From NCBI RefSeq assembly GCF_001423525.1, contig NZ_LMOI01000001.1:248001-312000 (forward strand): 64,000 nucleotides of DNA, written 5' to 3'. The notes under the pieces are model-generated. The model was given only the letters and a program-made list of their open reading frames with translations, made no database searches and was not told where the DNA came from. Source of the DNA: Arthrobacter sp. Leaf137 (GTDB lineage Bacteria > Actinomycetota > Actinomycetes > Actinomycetales > Micrococcaceae). Each line of letters opens with the position of its first letter. Position 1 is the stretch's first letter. The translations under genes were made by a program, and so were the position numbers. Of this stretch, positions 16,033 through 24,919 are shown one piece after another.

Positions 16033-17043
16033 ATGACCATCGCAGCAGCACCTCCCCGGCTTGCCGCCGGCGCGGACGTGTCCCTGTGCTGGTACCCGGA
16101 GGGCTCCTACAGCCTGGCCCGCACCCTTGGCCCGCTGCTGCGCGGCCACAGCGACCCCTCCTTCAGCGTCCAGGGAGACGTCATCTGGAGCGCGTTCACC
16201 ACGCCGGACGGGCCGGCCACGCTGCGGCTCAGCCCGGTAGGAGGTACTGCCGCCGGGGCGCACGACGACGGCCCCCGGGTCCCTGCCCGGGTGGACGTCC
16301 AGGCGTGGGGACCGGGCGCCGAACTGGCGGCACGGGCAGCTCCCCGGCTGATGGGCGCAGAGGACGACTGGTCCGGCTTCGACGAGCCGGACTTCCACGC
16401 CACACTGCCCCGGATGGTCCGCGAAGCCCGGCGGCGGAGCCAGGCGCTGCGGCTTCCCGCCAGTGGCCGGATGGTCGACCAACTGGTGCCCATCATCCTG
16501 GAGCAGAAGGTCACCGTCATCGAGGCCCGGCGGGGGTACCGGTACCTGGTGCAGCGATACGGAACGCCTGCTCCGCCGGCCGGCACGTCAACACCCAAGG
16601 GTCTGCTGGTGCCGCCCACGGCCACGCAATGGCTGCAGGTTCCCAGCTGGGAGTGGCACAAGGCCGGTGTGGGACCCCAGCGTTCGGCCACGGTCATGCG
16701 GGCGCTGCGCTCCGCCGTCGCGCTTGAACGGCTGGCCGGGCTGCCTGCAGCCGAGGCAGGCCTGAAGATGCAGGCCATTCCGGGCATCGGAATCTGGACG
16801 GCGGCTGAAGTGGTGCAGCGGACCCATGGCTGCCCGGACTCCATCGCCGTGGGTGACTACCATTTGGCGGCCTACGTAGGGGCAGCCCTGACCGGACGCC
16901 GGACCGACGACGCCGGAATGCTCCGCCTGCTCGAACCCTGGAACGGGCAGCGGCAGCGGGTAGTACGGATGATCCAGAGCACCGGCTTCCGCAAGCCCAC
17001 CTTCGGCCCCCGGATGACTATCCAGGACCACCGCGGGCACTAG
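16033..17043 (+). CDS. AlkA-like 3-methyladenine DNA glycosylase (HhH-GPD)
   Basis: 336-residue base-excision repair enzyme that removes alkylated purines. The helix-hairpin-helix AIPGIGIWTAAEV (about 251-263) is followed by the catalytic Asp275 in AVGDYHLA, the GPD hallmark. The N-terminal 120 residues match the AlkA-type accessory domain. No iron-sulfur cysteines and no Ada methyltransferase domain are present. The ATG at 16033 sits close behind the divergent VOC promoter region; the ribosome site is weak. Confidence 0.88.
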   Translation: MTIAAAPPRLAAGADVSLCWYPEGSYSLARTLGPLLRGHSDPSFSVQGDVIWSAFTTPDGPATLRLSPVGGTAAGAHDDGPRVPARVDVQAWGPGAELAARAAPRLMGAEDDWSGFDEPDFHATLPRMVREARRRSQALRLPASGRMVDQLVPIILEQKVTVIEARRGYRYLVQRYGTPAPPAGTSTPKGLLVPPTATQWLQVPSWEWHKAGVGPQRSATVMRALRSAVALERLAGLPAAEAGLKMQAIPGIGIWTAAEVVQRTHGCPDSIAVGDYHLAAYVGAALTGRRTDDAGMLRLLEPWNGQRQRVVRMIQSTGFRKPTFGPRMTIQDHRGH

Positions 17044-17092
17044 CCACCGGACTCAACGCTTAACGCGGCACTCAGATGGGTAAGGTTTCCGG

Positions 17093-17647
17093 ATGGATGC
17101 GGCAACGAATGCGACCCCCGGTACCAACGAGCCCGAAGAGGACAGCCATGTCCAGCTTCAACTGGCCATCTTCGACGTCACCCGGGATGCGGAGGGCAAC
17201 GACCTCGAGGAGATCAAAGAGAGGCTCCGGGCAGAATTCGCCCGCCGTGGCGTCCACTCCCCGCCAGCCACCTGGCTGGACTCGGTGGCGTCCGCCGCGT
17301 TCTACGGGAAGCCATACATCGTCGACCTCCCCTCCGCCCTGGCCGCCGATGATGCGGTGCCCGCGCCCACCGGGGACGTGAGGGAACAGCTCGAACTGCG
17401 GCGGGAACTCCGGAACGAAAAGCTGCCCCCGGGCACCCTCCCCGCCGCCTCCGAATGGAAGTTGTCGCCGAACGAAGTCACGACAGCGGAACCCGCCCCA
17501 TCGCCAGGCGGGCCTCCCGCGAACAGCACGGAAAAGAGCGCCGCCGGCTTCCGCCCGCTGCTCGTGGCAGCCACGCTCGCCGCCGCCGTCGTCCTGGCGT
17601 TTGCCGCCGCGCGGGCATCCCGCCGGGGTGCCCGCGGGGCAAAGTAG
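17093..17647 (+). CDS. Hypothetical protein with C-terminal membrane anchor
   Basis: 184 residues. An acidic soluble part (1-95) contains amphipathic segments, then a Pro/Ser-rich linker, and a hydrophobic helix (about 155-175) followed by a basic SRRGARGAK end, which gives a tail-anchored topology with the N-terminus in the cytoplasm. The ATG at 17093 has AAGG 8 bases upstream. I recognise no family. It follows the glycosylase by 49 bases and converges on the acyl-CoA ligase gene. Confidence 0.7.
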   Translation: MDAATNATPGTNEPEEDSHVQLQLAIFDVTRDAEGNDLEEIKERLRAEFARRGVHSPPATWLDSVASAAFYGKPYIVDLPSALAADDAVPAPTGDVREQLELRRELRNEKLPPGTLPAASEWKLSPNEVTTAEPAPSPGGPPANSTEKSAAGFRPLLVAATLAAAVVLAFAAARASRRGARGAK

Positions 17648-17674
17648 GGCTGCGCCGCAGGAACGGCAGAAGGA

Positions 17675-19351
17675 TTACAGGCCCAGCCGGGCCACCGCCT
17701 CCTGCCGCATCTCCACCTTGCGGATCTTCCCCGAGACCGTCATGGGAAAGCTGCTGCGGATCTCGACGTAGCGGGGCACCTTGTAGTGGGCCAGCTGCCC
17801 GCGGCAGAAGTCGGCCACCGCCGCGGCGTCCAGCGGTTCGGCGCCGGGCTTGAGGATGATGCAGGCCATCAGTTCCTCACCGTATTTTTCGTCCGGCACA
17901 CCGATCACCTGGACGTCCTGGACCGCCGGGTGGGTATAGAGGAACTCCTCGATTTCACGGGGGTAGATGTTCTCGCCGCCGCGGATCACCATGTCCTTGA
18001 TCCGGCCCTCCACCAACACGTACCCGTCGGCATCCATCCGGGCGAGGTCTCCGGTGTGCATCCAGCCCTCGGCGTCGATGGCCTCCGCGGTCTTGTCCGG
18101 CTGGTTCCAGTACCCGTCCATCACCGCGTAGCCGCGGGTGCAGAGTTCGCCGATCTCCCCGCGCTCCACCACCGCGCCGGACACGGGGTCCACGATTTTG
18201 CTCTCCAGGTGCGGCATGGTCCGGCCCACCGTTTCGGTCCGGTGCTGCAGGGTGTCGCCCTTTCGCGTCATGGTGGACACCGGCGACGTCTCGGTCATGC
18301 CGTAGCAGATGGCCACGTCCGTCATGTTCATGTCCGCGATGACGTGGTTCATCACCTCGATGGGGCACAGCGAACCCGCCATCACCCCGGTGCGCAGGGT
18401 AGAGAGGTCGTAGGAGGCGAAGTCGGGCAGCGCGAGCTCGGCGATGAACATGGTAGGCACCCCGTACAGGGACGTCCCGCCGAAATCCTGTACCGCTTCC
18501 AGCGCCGCGGCCGGCGAGAACCCGCGGCCCGGGATGATGGTGGCGGCACCGTGGCTCAGGGCGTTGAGGTTGCCGATCACCATCCCGAAGCAGTGGTAGA
18601 ACGGCACCGGGATCACCACACGGTCGTGCTCGGTGTAGCCCAGCAGTTCCCCGATGGCGAAGCCGTTGTTCAGGATGTTGTGGTGCGTGAGGGTGGCTCC
18701 CTTGGGGAACCCCGTGGTGCCGGAGGTGTACTGCAGGTTGATGGGATCGTGCGGATCCAGTTCCGCCATCCGCGCCTTCAGGGCGGAGTGCCCGACGGCG
18801 TCAGCCCGCTTGAGCAGCTCGGCGTACGTCAGCTCGGCGTCGCTGAGCGGGGACACGGCGTCGTCCACGTCCCCGCCCGGAACCGGCAGGAACACCAGTT
18901 CCCGCAGTTCCGGGGAGCCGGCGAGCGCCTTCCGTGCCATGGCCACATAATCGCTGTTGGTGTCCGAAGGCGCGGTCACAAGCGTCCGCATCCCGTTCTG
19001 TTTCACCACGAATTCAAGCTCGTGGCTGCGGTACGCGGGGTTCACGTTGACCAGGATGGCTCCCACTTTCGCGGTGGCGTACTGCAGCAGCGTCCATTCG
19101 GCGCAGTTGGGACTCCAGATGCCCACCCGCTCCCCCTTGGCCACGCCCAGGGCGAGGAGCGCTCGGGCCAGCCGGTCGACGTCGTCGTTCATCTTGCTGT
19201 AGCTCCAGCGGCGCGCGTCGGCGCCCGGTACCGGAGCCGCCTCGATCAGGGCATCGTGGTACGGGAACCTGGCGGCCACCCGCTCGAAGTTCGAGCCGAT
19301 GGTCTCCTCGAGCAGCGGAACGTCAGTGTCCCCGGCTGTGTAAGCACGCAT
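17675..19351 (-). CDS. AMP-dependent fatty acyl-CoA ligase
   Basis: ANL-family ligase of 558 residues that activates a carboxylic acid to acyl-AMP and then acyl-CoA. Core motifs are YTSGTTGFPKG (208-218), YGMTETSP (about 365-372), GWMHTGD, and the C-terminal SGKIRK with the catalytic lysine. Length and the FYHCFGMV segment fit medium/long-chain fatty-acid ligases. The N-terminus MRAYTAGDTDVPLLEETIG resembles actinobacterial AMP-binding proteins annotated for fatty acid or 4-coumarate-like acids. Single gene; weak ribosome site. Confidence 0.93.
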   Translation of the reverse strand: MRAYTAGDTDVPLLEETIGSNFERVAARFPYHDALIEAAPVPGADARRWSYSKMNDDVDRLARALLALGVAKGERVGIWSPNCAEWTLLQYATAKVGAILVNVNPAYRSHELEFVVKQNGMRTLVTAPSDTNSDYVAMARKALAGSPELRELVFLPVPGGDVDDAVSPLSDAELTYAELLKRADAVGHSALKARMAELDPHDPINLQYTSGTTGFPKGATLTHHNILNNGFAIGELLGYTEHDRVVIPVPFYHCFGMVIGNLNALSHGAATIIPGRGFSPAAALEAVQDFGGTSLYGVPTMFIAELALPDFASYDLSTLRTGVMAGSLCPIEVMNHVIADMNMTDVAICYGMTETSPVSTMTRKGDTLQHRTETVGRTMPHLESKIVDPVSGAVVERGEIGELCTRGYAVMDGYWNQPDKTAEAIDAEGWMHTGDLARMDADGYVLVEGRIKDMVIRGGENIYPREIEEFLYTHPAVQDVQVIGVPDEKYGEELMACIILKPGAEPLDAAAVADFCRGQLAHYKVPRYVEIRSSFPMTVSGKIRKVEMRQEAVARLGL

Positions 19352-19453
19352 GCAGGCACGCTACCAACAGGGCGGCGGCAATGACAGCATCCGGATCGCA
19401 TGTCCGCCGCAACACGGCGGGAAGCGGCGCCGCTGCCCGGTATTGTGAAAGCC

Positions 19454-19732
19454 ATGAGTGCACCGATCGACCTGCAGGCAACGTTCATCCCCAACGAGGG
19501 CGAGTTCTTCCGCGTGAAGCTGGCCCTGGAAATCGCCATCGAAGAGGTGGTGAACGAGCCGGGCTGCATCCGCTACGAACTGACGGAAGCCACTGAGGAA
19601 AAGCTGGTGCTGACCGAACAGTGGGCTTCGGAGGAGGACCTGGACAAGCATTCGAAGGGCACCGCGGTGCAGGACCTCAACGAATCGCTGAGCGCACTGC
19701 TGGCCGAGCCCGTCAAGGTGGAACGCATCTAG
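19454..19732 (+). CDS. ABM-domain monooxygenase-like protein
   Basis: 92-residue antibiotic-biosynthesis-monooxygenase fold (dimeric ferredoxin-like barrel), as in putative quinol monooxygenases YgiN. Typical features are VVNEPGCIRYEL, LTEQWASEEDLDKHSKG (with the conserved His) and a closing EPVKVERI. The ATG at 19454 lacks a clear ribosome site; an in-frame GTG at 19445 is possible. It probably has its own promoter upstream of 19440 and ends before a strong bidirectional terminator. Confidence 0.85.
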   Translation: MSAPIDLQATFIPNEGEFFRVKLALEIAIEEVVNEPGCIRYELTEATEEKLVLTEQWASEEDLDKHSKGTAVQDLNESLSALLAEPVKVERI

Positions 19733-19747
19733 CAGGCCATTGAAACC

Positions 19748-19786
19748 AAAAGAGCGGGACCTCCCACAGGGAGGTCCCGCTCTTTT
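19748..19786. terminator. Bidirectional terminator between convergent genes
   Basis: 18-bp perfect arms (AAAAGAGCGGGACCTCCC, 19748-19765, with 19769-19786) and a 3-base loop ACA, giving A and T tracts on either side. It serves both the ABM gene and thioredoxin. Confidence 0.95.
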
Positions 19787-19800
19787 TGTTTAAGGATTCT

Positions 19801-20223
19801 TTACAGGTCCGGGATCTGCGAGCCGTCCTGGGGCCCCGAGGGCTTGGCTGCGGCTGAAGCCTCTTCGCGCTGCTTGGCCACGTGGGCATGGACTTCCTCC
19901 ATGTCCAGGGCCTTCACGGCGTCCACCACCTGCTCCAGCTGCTGGGCGTTCAGCGCGCCGGGCTGGGAGAACACCAGCACCTTCTCGCGGAAAGCCATCA
20001 AGGTGGGGATGGAGGAAATGCCTGCCTCCGCAGCGAGCTGCTGCTCGGCTTCGGTGTCCACCTTGGTGAAGAGGACATCCGGGTGCTTCTCGGAAACAGC
20101 TGAGTACGTGGGCCCGAACTGCTTGCAGGGGCCGCACCATTCTGCCCAGAAGTCGACCAGGACAATGTCGTTGCCTTCGATCGTCGATGCGAACTGTTCA
20201 CCTGTGATGTCAAGGGTAGCCAT
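19801..20223 (-). CDS. Thioredoxin with C-terminal extension
   Basis: Thioredoxin fold with active site WAEWCGPCK (Cys30, Cys33) and the cis-proline in SSIPTLMAF (about 70-78). At 140 residues it is about 30 longer than classical thioredoxin: the extra Ala/Glu/Lys-rich tail starts after residue 108 and ends GSQIPDL. It acts as a cytoplasmic disulfide reductant. The ATG at 20223 has no strong ribosome site; the next in-frame ATG upstream would add an atypical Arg-rich leader. Single gene. Confidence 0.93.
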   Translation of the reverse strand: MATLDITGEQFASTIEGNDIVLVDFWAEWCGPCKQFGPTYSAVSEKHPDVLFTKVDTEAEQQLAAEAGISSIPTLMAFREKVLVFSQPGALNAQQLEQVVDAVKALDMEEVHAHVAKQREEASAAAKPSGPQDGSQIPDL

Positions 20224-20370
20224 GGAACAACGGTACGCGTGATGCCGCCGCCGTGCTGGGCTGTTCGCTGGACGCGTCATCGGGAATAACCCGGCCCTGC
20301 GCATGTACACAGCCGCCCCGGGGGCCTACCCTGTGGTCATCAGCCCCGCAGCGGCACCCGGGAGGGCACC

Positions 20371-21294
20371 ATGGACATCGCGGTATCCGCGCATTCCCTG
20401 ACCAAGAGCTTCGGCCGCCGCGAAGTCCTGCACGGCGTCGACTTTGAGGTGCAGGCGGGCAGTGTTTTCGGTGTGATCGGCCCCAACGGCGCGGGCAAGA
20501 CCACCACCATGCGCTGCCTCCTGGACATCATCCGGCCCAACGGCGGTGAAGTGCGGGTCCTGGGCCAGGACCCCCGGGCGGGCGGGCCGGACCTGCGCCG
20601 CCGCATCGGCTACCTCCCGGGCGAGCTCTTCCTCGAAGGCAGGGTGACAGGGCGGAAGCTGCTGTCCCACTACGAGGCGGTCAGCGGACCTGTGCCGCCC
20701 GGCAGGATTAATGAACTCGCGCAGCGGCTGGACCTCGACCTGGACCGGCACACCCGCAAGCTGTCCAAGGGCAACAAGCAAAAACTCGGGCTGGTGCAGG
20801 CCTTCATGCACCAGCCGGAACTGCTGGTGCTGGACGAGCCCACCAGCGGGCTGGACCCCCTGATCCAGCAGGAGTTCCACGCCATGCTGCGCGAGGCCCG
20901 CCGCAACGGCCAGACCGTTTTCCTCAGCTCCCACGTCCTCAGCGAGATCCAGCAGACCGCTGACACGGTGGCCATCCTCCGCGACGGCCGCATCATCGCC
21001 GTGGAATCCGTGACCGGGCTGCGGGAAAGCGCAGTGCGGCACCTCCGCTTCACGGCCTCCCACACAGCGGCGCCCGACGCCGTTGCGCTGCTCACGGCGG
21101 TGCCAGGCATCGGGAACATCGAGGTGCTGGAGTCCAACGGCGGCGTCACCCTGTCCGCGGTCCTCGAAGGCGCCATCCAGCCGCTGCTCCATGCGCTGGG
21201 ACGGCTTGAGCTGACCGACCTTGTGCTGGAGGAGCCCGACCTTGAGGAGTCCGTGCTGAAGATGTACGCCATGCCACGGAAGGAAGTCCGGTGA
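20371..21294 (+). CDS. ABC transporter ATP-binding protein (ABC-2 exporter type)
   Basis: 307-residue nucleotide-binding subunit. Walker A is GPNGAGKTT (37-45), a degenerate signature LSKGNKQ (131-137) replaces LSGGQ, and Walker B is LLVLDEPTSGLDP (151-163). The H-loop SSHVLSE follows, then a C-terminal regulatory domain (about 220-307) of the DrrA/CcmA class. The stop overlaps the permease GTG start (GTGA), so the two form one exporter. The substrate is unknown; drug or lipid export and bacteriocin-type immunity are typical for this class. Confidence 0.93.
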   Translation: MDIAVSAHSLTKSFGRREVLHGVDFEVQAGSVFGVIGPNGAGKTTTMRCLLDIIRPNGGEVRVLGQDPRAGGPDLRRRIGYLPGELFLEGRVTGRKLLSHYEAVSGPVPPGRINELAQRLDLDLDRHTRKLSKGNKQKLGLVQAFMHQPELLVLDEPTSGLDPLIQQEFHAMLREARRNGQTVFLSSHVLSEIQQTADTVAILRDGRIIAVESVTGLRESAVRHLRFTASHTAAPDAVALLTAVPGIGNIEVLESNGGVTLSAVLEGAIQPLLHALGRLELTDLVLEEPDLEESVLKMYAMPRKEVR

Positions 21295-22103
21295 GGCATC
21301 CCGCGGGTACCACGCTTCCACTGTTCCGGCGGGCCTTCGTCGACTCGTGGCGCTCCACCCTTGCCTGGGCCGCCGGGCTCGCTGCGGCGGCGTTCCTGTA
21401 CCTCCCGCTCTACCCCTCCATCGGCGGCAGTGACCAAATGCAGGAAATGATCAACGCCCTGCCGGCGGAGATGACCCGCGCCCTGAACTACGACCAGATC
21501 GCCTCCGGGCCCGGTTACGCGCAGGCCACGTTGTTCGGGCTGATTGGTTTCCTTCTCATGAGCATCGCCACCGTGGCCTGGGGCGCTGCTGCCGTGGGCG
21601 GCGATGAGGAGTCGGGACAGCTCGAACTGACCCTGGCCCATGGCGTGCGGAGGGTGCAGGTGGTCCTGGAACGCGCGCTCGCGCTGCTGTTGCGGGTGCT
21701 GGTGCTGGCCGCCCTGGCTTTCGTCATCGTCTCCCTGCTGAACGGCCCCTCGCAGCTGGACATCGATCCTGCCAACCTCTTCGGTACGGTGGTGCTGTTC
21801 GCCGGGCTTGGCCTGCTCACGGGGACCTCGGCGCTGTTCGTCGGTGCGGCGACCGGACGCCGCACGTACGGACTCGCGGCCGGAGCGGCGGTGGCGGTGC
21901 TCGGATACGTGTTCAACGCCGTTGGCAGGCAAAGCCCGGACGTTGAGTGGTTGCTCAAGGTCAGCCCCTACCACTGGGCCTACGGCAACTCCCCCATGGT
22001 CAATGGGGCCGACTGGGCATCGGCCGGGTGGCTCTGGGGCATTTCCGCGGCACTGGTGGCGCTGGCCGCCGTCGCCCTTGAACAGCGCGACGTCGGCGCG
22101 TAG
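21291..22103 (+). CDS. ABC-2 type permease
   Basis: 270-residue membrane subunit with six hydrophobic helices (about 20-40, 75-97, 122-145, 160-180, 190-210 and 245-265). A large first extracytoplasmic loop is typical of ABC-2 exporters. GTG at 21291 overlaps the ATPase stop by four bases. It carries an acidic segment GGDEESGQLELTLAHGVRR after helix 2, the coupling helix region. Partner of the preceding ATPase; substrate not predictable. Confidence 0.88.
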   Translation: MRHPAGTTLPLFRRAFVDSWRSTLAWAAGLAAAAFLYLPLYPSIGGSDQMQEMINALPAEMTRALNYDQIASGPGYAQATLFGLIGFLLMSIATVAWGAAAVGGDEESGQLELTLAHGVRRVQVVLERALALLLRVLVLAALAFVIVSLLNGPSQLDIDPANLFGTVVLFAGLGLLTGTSALFVGAATGRRTYGLAAGAAVAVLGYVFNAVGRQSPDVEWLLKVSPYHWAYGNSPMVNGADWASAGWLWGISAALVALAAVALEQRDVGA

Positions 22104-22152
22104 CCGGCACCGCTCATTAGGACCCGTTACGGGCTGGCGTCAGGGCCGGTGG

Positions 22153-22698
22153 TTATGCCCAGGTGTGTGGAGCCGGCGTGCGGCTGCCGGGCAACTGGCT
22201 GGATTCGCGCCATTCGTGGATCCATTCGGGCAGCACCAGGTCCGCGGGCGGCTGGCCGAACTCGCGGAGGATCTCCTCCTGGCTGACCGGACCGGACCTG
22301 CTGACCAGCCGGGTGGCGATGTAGGCACGCGCGTAAATTTCGCCGTCGGCCACCATCCGCTGCTCGAAGAAGATGGCTTTGGTGTCCAGCCCGATGATCC
22401 GGGTCTCGATGGTGTACTGCTGCCACAGCTGCAGCGACTTCCTGAAGGCAATGGTCTCGGCCGCCACCACGGGGCTCCAGCCACGTCCCCGCATCCGCTT
22501 CCACACGCCGCTGCGCACCATCAGGTCGAACCGGCCCAGGTCCATGAGGGACAGGTACATGCCGTTGTTGACGTGCATCGCGATATCGATGTCCGTGGGC
22601 AGGACCCGCAGCGGCAGCGAAGCACTGTCCCATACGGTGAGCGGACGGCGGCGGGCTGAACGGAACAGCAGGAGCAGGGTCCTCAGGAGAAGGTGCAT
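22153..22698 (-). CDS. Hotdog-fold thioesterase
   Basis: 181 residues with the 4HBT_2-type start: PLRVLPTDIDIAMHVNNGMYLSLMDLGR (about residues 29-56), in which Asp and HVNN/Y are the family signature, then WQQYTIETRIIGLDTKAIFFEQRM. It probably hydrolyses an acyl-CoA or other thioester; the exact substrate is unknown. An N-terminal hydrophobic/basic segment (1-18) may anchor it to the membrane. Single gene, weak ribosome site. Confidence 0.85.
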   Translation of the reverse strand: MHLLLRTLLLLFRSARRRPLTVWDSASLPLRVLPTDIDIAMHVNNGMYLSLMDLGRFDLMVRSGVWKRMRGRGWSPVVAAETIAFRKSLQLWQQYTIETRIIGLDTKAIFFEQRMVADGEIYARAYIATRLVSRSGPVSQEEILREFGQPPADLVLPEWIHEWRESSQLPGSRTPAPHTWA

Positions 22699-22783
22699 GA
22701 CTCGATGTTACCCGCTGGTAACTTTACTGGAGCGGCCTGGTCTGTAGGTCACTGACGCCGGTGGTGCACGTAGGATTTCCAGC

Positions 22784-23518
22784 ATGACGCACCAACGCTA
22801 CCGGGACCTGGCGGAATGGCCGCTGATGGGCACTGCGCTCATCTTCCTGGGAGCCTACGCGTGGCAGGTGATCGGCCGTCTTGAAGGCAGCGGCGCGAGC
22901 TGGCTGGAAGCCGTCATGTGGGCCACCTGGATAGTGTTTGCCGTCGACTATGCTGCCAACCTGTGGCTGGCACCCCGCCGGTGGGACTGGTTCGTCCGCA
23001 ACCTCCACGAACTGCTCATCGTGGCCCTTCCGTTCTTCCGGCCGCTGCGCCTGCTCCGGCTGGTCACGCTGCTGTCCGTGCTCCACCGAACGGTGGGCGA
23101 GACCCTGCGGGGCCGCGTAGTTACTTACGTGGCCGGTTCCGCGGGAATGCTCATATTTGTGGGTGCGCTCGCCGTCCTGGACGTGGAGCAGTCGGCACCG
23201 GACGCCAAGATTGTCACCTTCGGGGACGCGCTCTGGTGGGCCATCACCACCATCACCACCGTGGGCTACGGCGACCTCTACCCGGTGACACCGATCGGCC
23301 GGTTGGTGGCGGCCGCGCTGATGATGAGCGGAATTGCGGTGCTCGGCGTGGTCACCGCATCGATTGCTTCATGGCTGGTGCAGCGGGTGGAGGACACGGC
23401 GGAGTCAGTGGCCGAGGCCGTCGAGGAACCCGTCCGCGCCGAGGTTGCGGAGCTGGTGGCCGAGATCTCCGCACTCCGCCGGGAAATCGCTGAGCTGAAG
23501 GAAAACCGGACCGTCTAA
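22784..23518 (+). CDS. Voltage-gated-type potassium channel
   Basis: 244-residue channel subunit: four S1-S4 helices with the arginine-rich S4 RPLRLLRLVTLLSVLHR (86-102), a pore loop with selectivity filter TVGYGD (159-164), the final helix, and a C-terminal coiled coil (about 206-240) rich in Glu/Val/Ala repeats that probably tetramerises it. It conducts K+ across the membrane in response to voltage. The shape resembles KvAP/KvLm-like prokaryotic channels. There is no cyclic-nucleotide or RCK domain. Single gene; the ribosome site is weak. Confidence 0.95.
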   Translation: MTHQRYRDLAEWPLMGTALIFLGAYAWQVIGRLEGSGASWLEAVMWATWIVFAVDYAANLWLAPRRWDWFVRNLHELLIVALPFFRPLRLLRLVTLLSVLHRTVGETLRGRVVTYVAGSAGMLIFVGALAVLDVEQSAPDAKIVTFGDALWWAITTITTVGYGDLYPVTPIGRLVAAALMMSGIAVLGVVTASIASWLVQRVEDTAESVAEAVEEPVRAEVAELVAEISALRREIAELKENRTV

Positions 23519-23865
23519 ACGGTGCCCGCAGGTATGCGGCAGCCGGTTCCTGAGTACGCGGGCCGGCGGCGGCCAAGTAGCCGGCTGGAAAAGTCGGGTA
23601 AGTCCTACTGATGCCGGGCTGTTCCCCGGGTTCCTAGACTCGGGACTCCTAGGAAAGAACCACGCACCGGCGGTTCCCCGGGTTTGCTCCCCGGGCCCTC
23701 CGCCGCCACAAGGAGCCCCCCGCATTTTCTGGGTATGCGGCCGGCCTCATCGCACGCATCGCGCGGCCCCCGCTACTGGCGGCCACGGCGCGTCAGATCT
23801 TAATCCTTGCTGCCGCCGCCGGCATTTTGCGCCCGGCCGGCGGGAGCGCACCCGGATGGGCCACC
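23519..23865 (+). other. Structured upstream region of the LysM gene
   Basis: 347 bases without a credible gene. It contains a hairpin TTCCTAG/CTAGGAA (23631-23637 with 23649-23655) and a nested one GGCGG/CCGCC (23669-23673 with 23700-23704) enclosing two CCCGGG copies that can pair, followed by AAGGAG at 23710-23715. The AAGGAG is too far from the ATG at 23866 to serve it. I cannot match this to a known riboswitch. Confidence 0.45.
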
Positions 23866-24888
23866 ATGAACCAGCCATATGTCACCACCGATCCCAGCAG
23901 CAGAAGCTTCGCCACCGACGAACCCCGCGACACCATCACGCCAGGCCGCCCGGCTATCAGCAACAGGCTCTGGGCCGGGATGGCAACTGCGGCAGTAGTG
24001 GCGGCTGTGGGGGTAGGAGCCTTAGCAGGACCGTCCACCCCTGTCACAAGTTCGCCGAACCAGGGCACGACGGCGGCCGGCCAGGTTGCCAACGCCGCAC
24101 CTGCAGCGCAACCCGCCGCTGCCGGGGAGGCGCATGCCGCTCCGTCGGGGCAGGTTTCCCCGGCTGCCGCGCCGGCAGCGGCGGCCGGGGCTGACGCGGC
24201 CCCCGCCTCCGCACCCGATCCGGTCCCCGCGCCGGCTCCCGAGCCCGTACCTGCACCTGCACCTGCACCTGCACCTGCGGCCGATTCCAATCGGTACACA
24301 GTGGTGGCGGGCGACACCGTCGGCGCCATTGCCGGCAGGTACGGCGTCGACATGAACGCCATGCTGGCCGCCAACGGTCTGGGTTCCTACAGCATCATCG
24401 TTCCCGGGCAGGTCCTCGTGTTGTCCGGTCCCGCGGTGGCTGTGCCCGCGGCTGCTCCCGCGGCCAGCCCTGCAGCAGCGCCGGCACCCGTCGCCGCTGC
24501 ACCGGCACCAGCACCCGTTGCAGCACCGGTTGCCGCGCCCGTTGCGCCGGCCGCCCCTGCCGTCCGCACCATCTATGTTGCCGGCGCCGGCGGGCAGTCC
24601 ATGGTGGATGCCTGCATCGGCCCCATCCACTACACCCCGAACGACGGCTACTCGCTCTTCATCACCGAGCACGACTTCTGCGGCGGCTGGGCCAGGTTTT
24701 CCGGCATCGGTGTCGGCGAGACCGTGAGCATCCCGGGCTACGGGACGTACAAGGTGACGGGCCGGGGCCAGGTTCCCAACCCCGGTACCACCAATGACGT
24801 CATCGCCGTTTTCGGCGGCTTCCCCCGGGCCATCCTGCAGACCTGCATTCCGGGAACCAGCCAGATGCTGGTGATTGCGCTGAACTGA
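23866..24888 (+). CDS. Membrane-anchored or secreted LysM-domain protein
   Basis: 340 residues. A polar N-terminus (1-35) leads to a hydrophobic segment (about 36-58, signal anchor), a long Ala/Pro linker, and one LysM peptidoglycan-binding module (NRYTVVAGDTVGAIAGRYGV, starting about 142). A second Ala/Pro/Val linker follows, then a C-terminal domain (about 235-340) with three cysteines that looks like a small sortase- or NlpC-associated wall domain but lacks a recognisable catalytic motif. The ATG at 23866 is chosen over an upstream in-frame ATG because GGATGGG precedes it. A cell-wall structural role is likely; enzymatic activity is not shown. Confidence 0.82.
   Translation: MNQPYVTTDPSSRSFATDEPRDTITPGRPAISNRLWAGMATAAVVAAVGVGALAGPSTPVTSSPNQGTTAAGQVANAAPAAQPAAAGEAHAAPSGQVSPAAAPAAAAGADAAPASAPDPVPAPAPEPVPAPAPAPAPAADSNRYTVVAGDTVGAIAGRYGVDMNAMLAANGLGSYSIIVPGQVLVLSGPAVAVPAAAPAASPAAAPAPVAAAPAPAPVAAPVAAPVAPAAPAVRTIYVAGAGGQSMVDACIGPIHYTPNDGYSLFITEHDFCGGWARFSGIGVGETVSIPGYGTYKVTGRGQVPNPGTTNDVIAVFGGFPRAILQTCIPGTSQMLVIALN
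24249..24278 (+). repeat. In-frame hexanucleotide microsatellite (ACCTGC)5
   Basis: Five perfect copies of ACCTGC inside the LysM gene. They encode alternating Pro-Ala in the linker before the LysM domain, so copy-number change would alter linker length without a frameshift. Confidence 0.95.
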
Positions 24889-24919
24889 CGGGGCTTAGAA
24901 CCCGACGGGTTCTCAGAAG

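Noticed and set aside
23734..23802. A 22-residue leader peptide in the LysM upstream region
   Set aside because: No ribosome site at a workable distance and no regulatory codon pattern.
23600..23865. A c-di-AMP (ydaO-type) riboswitch before the LysM gene
   Set aside because: The conserved core (a CCCGACAGCTAACC-like segment and GGGGTGAATC) is not present; only generic GC hairpins are.
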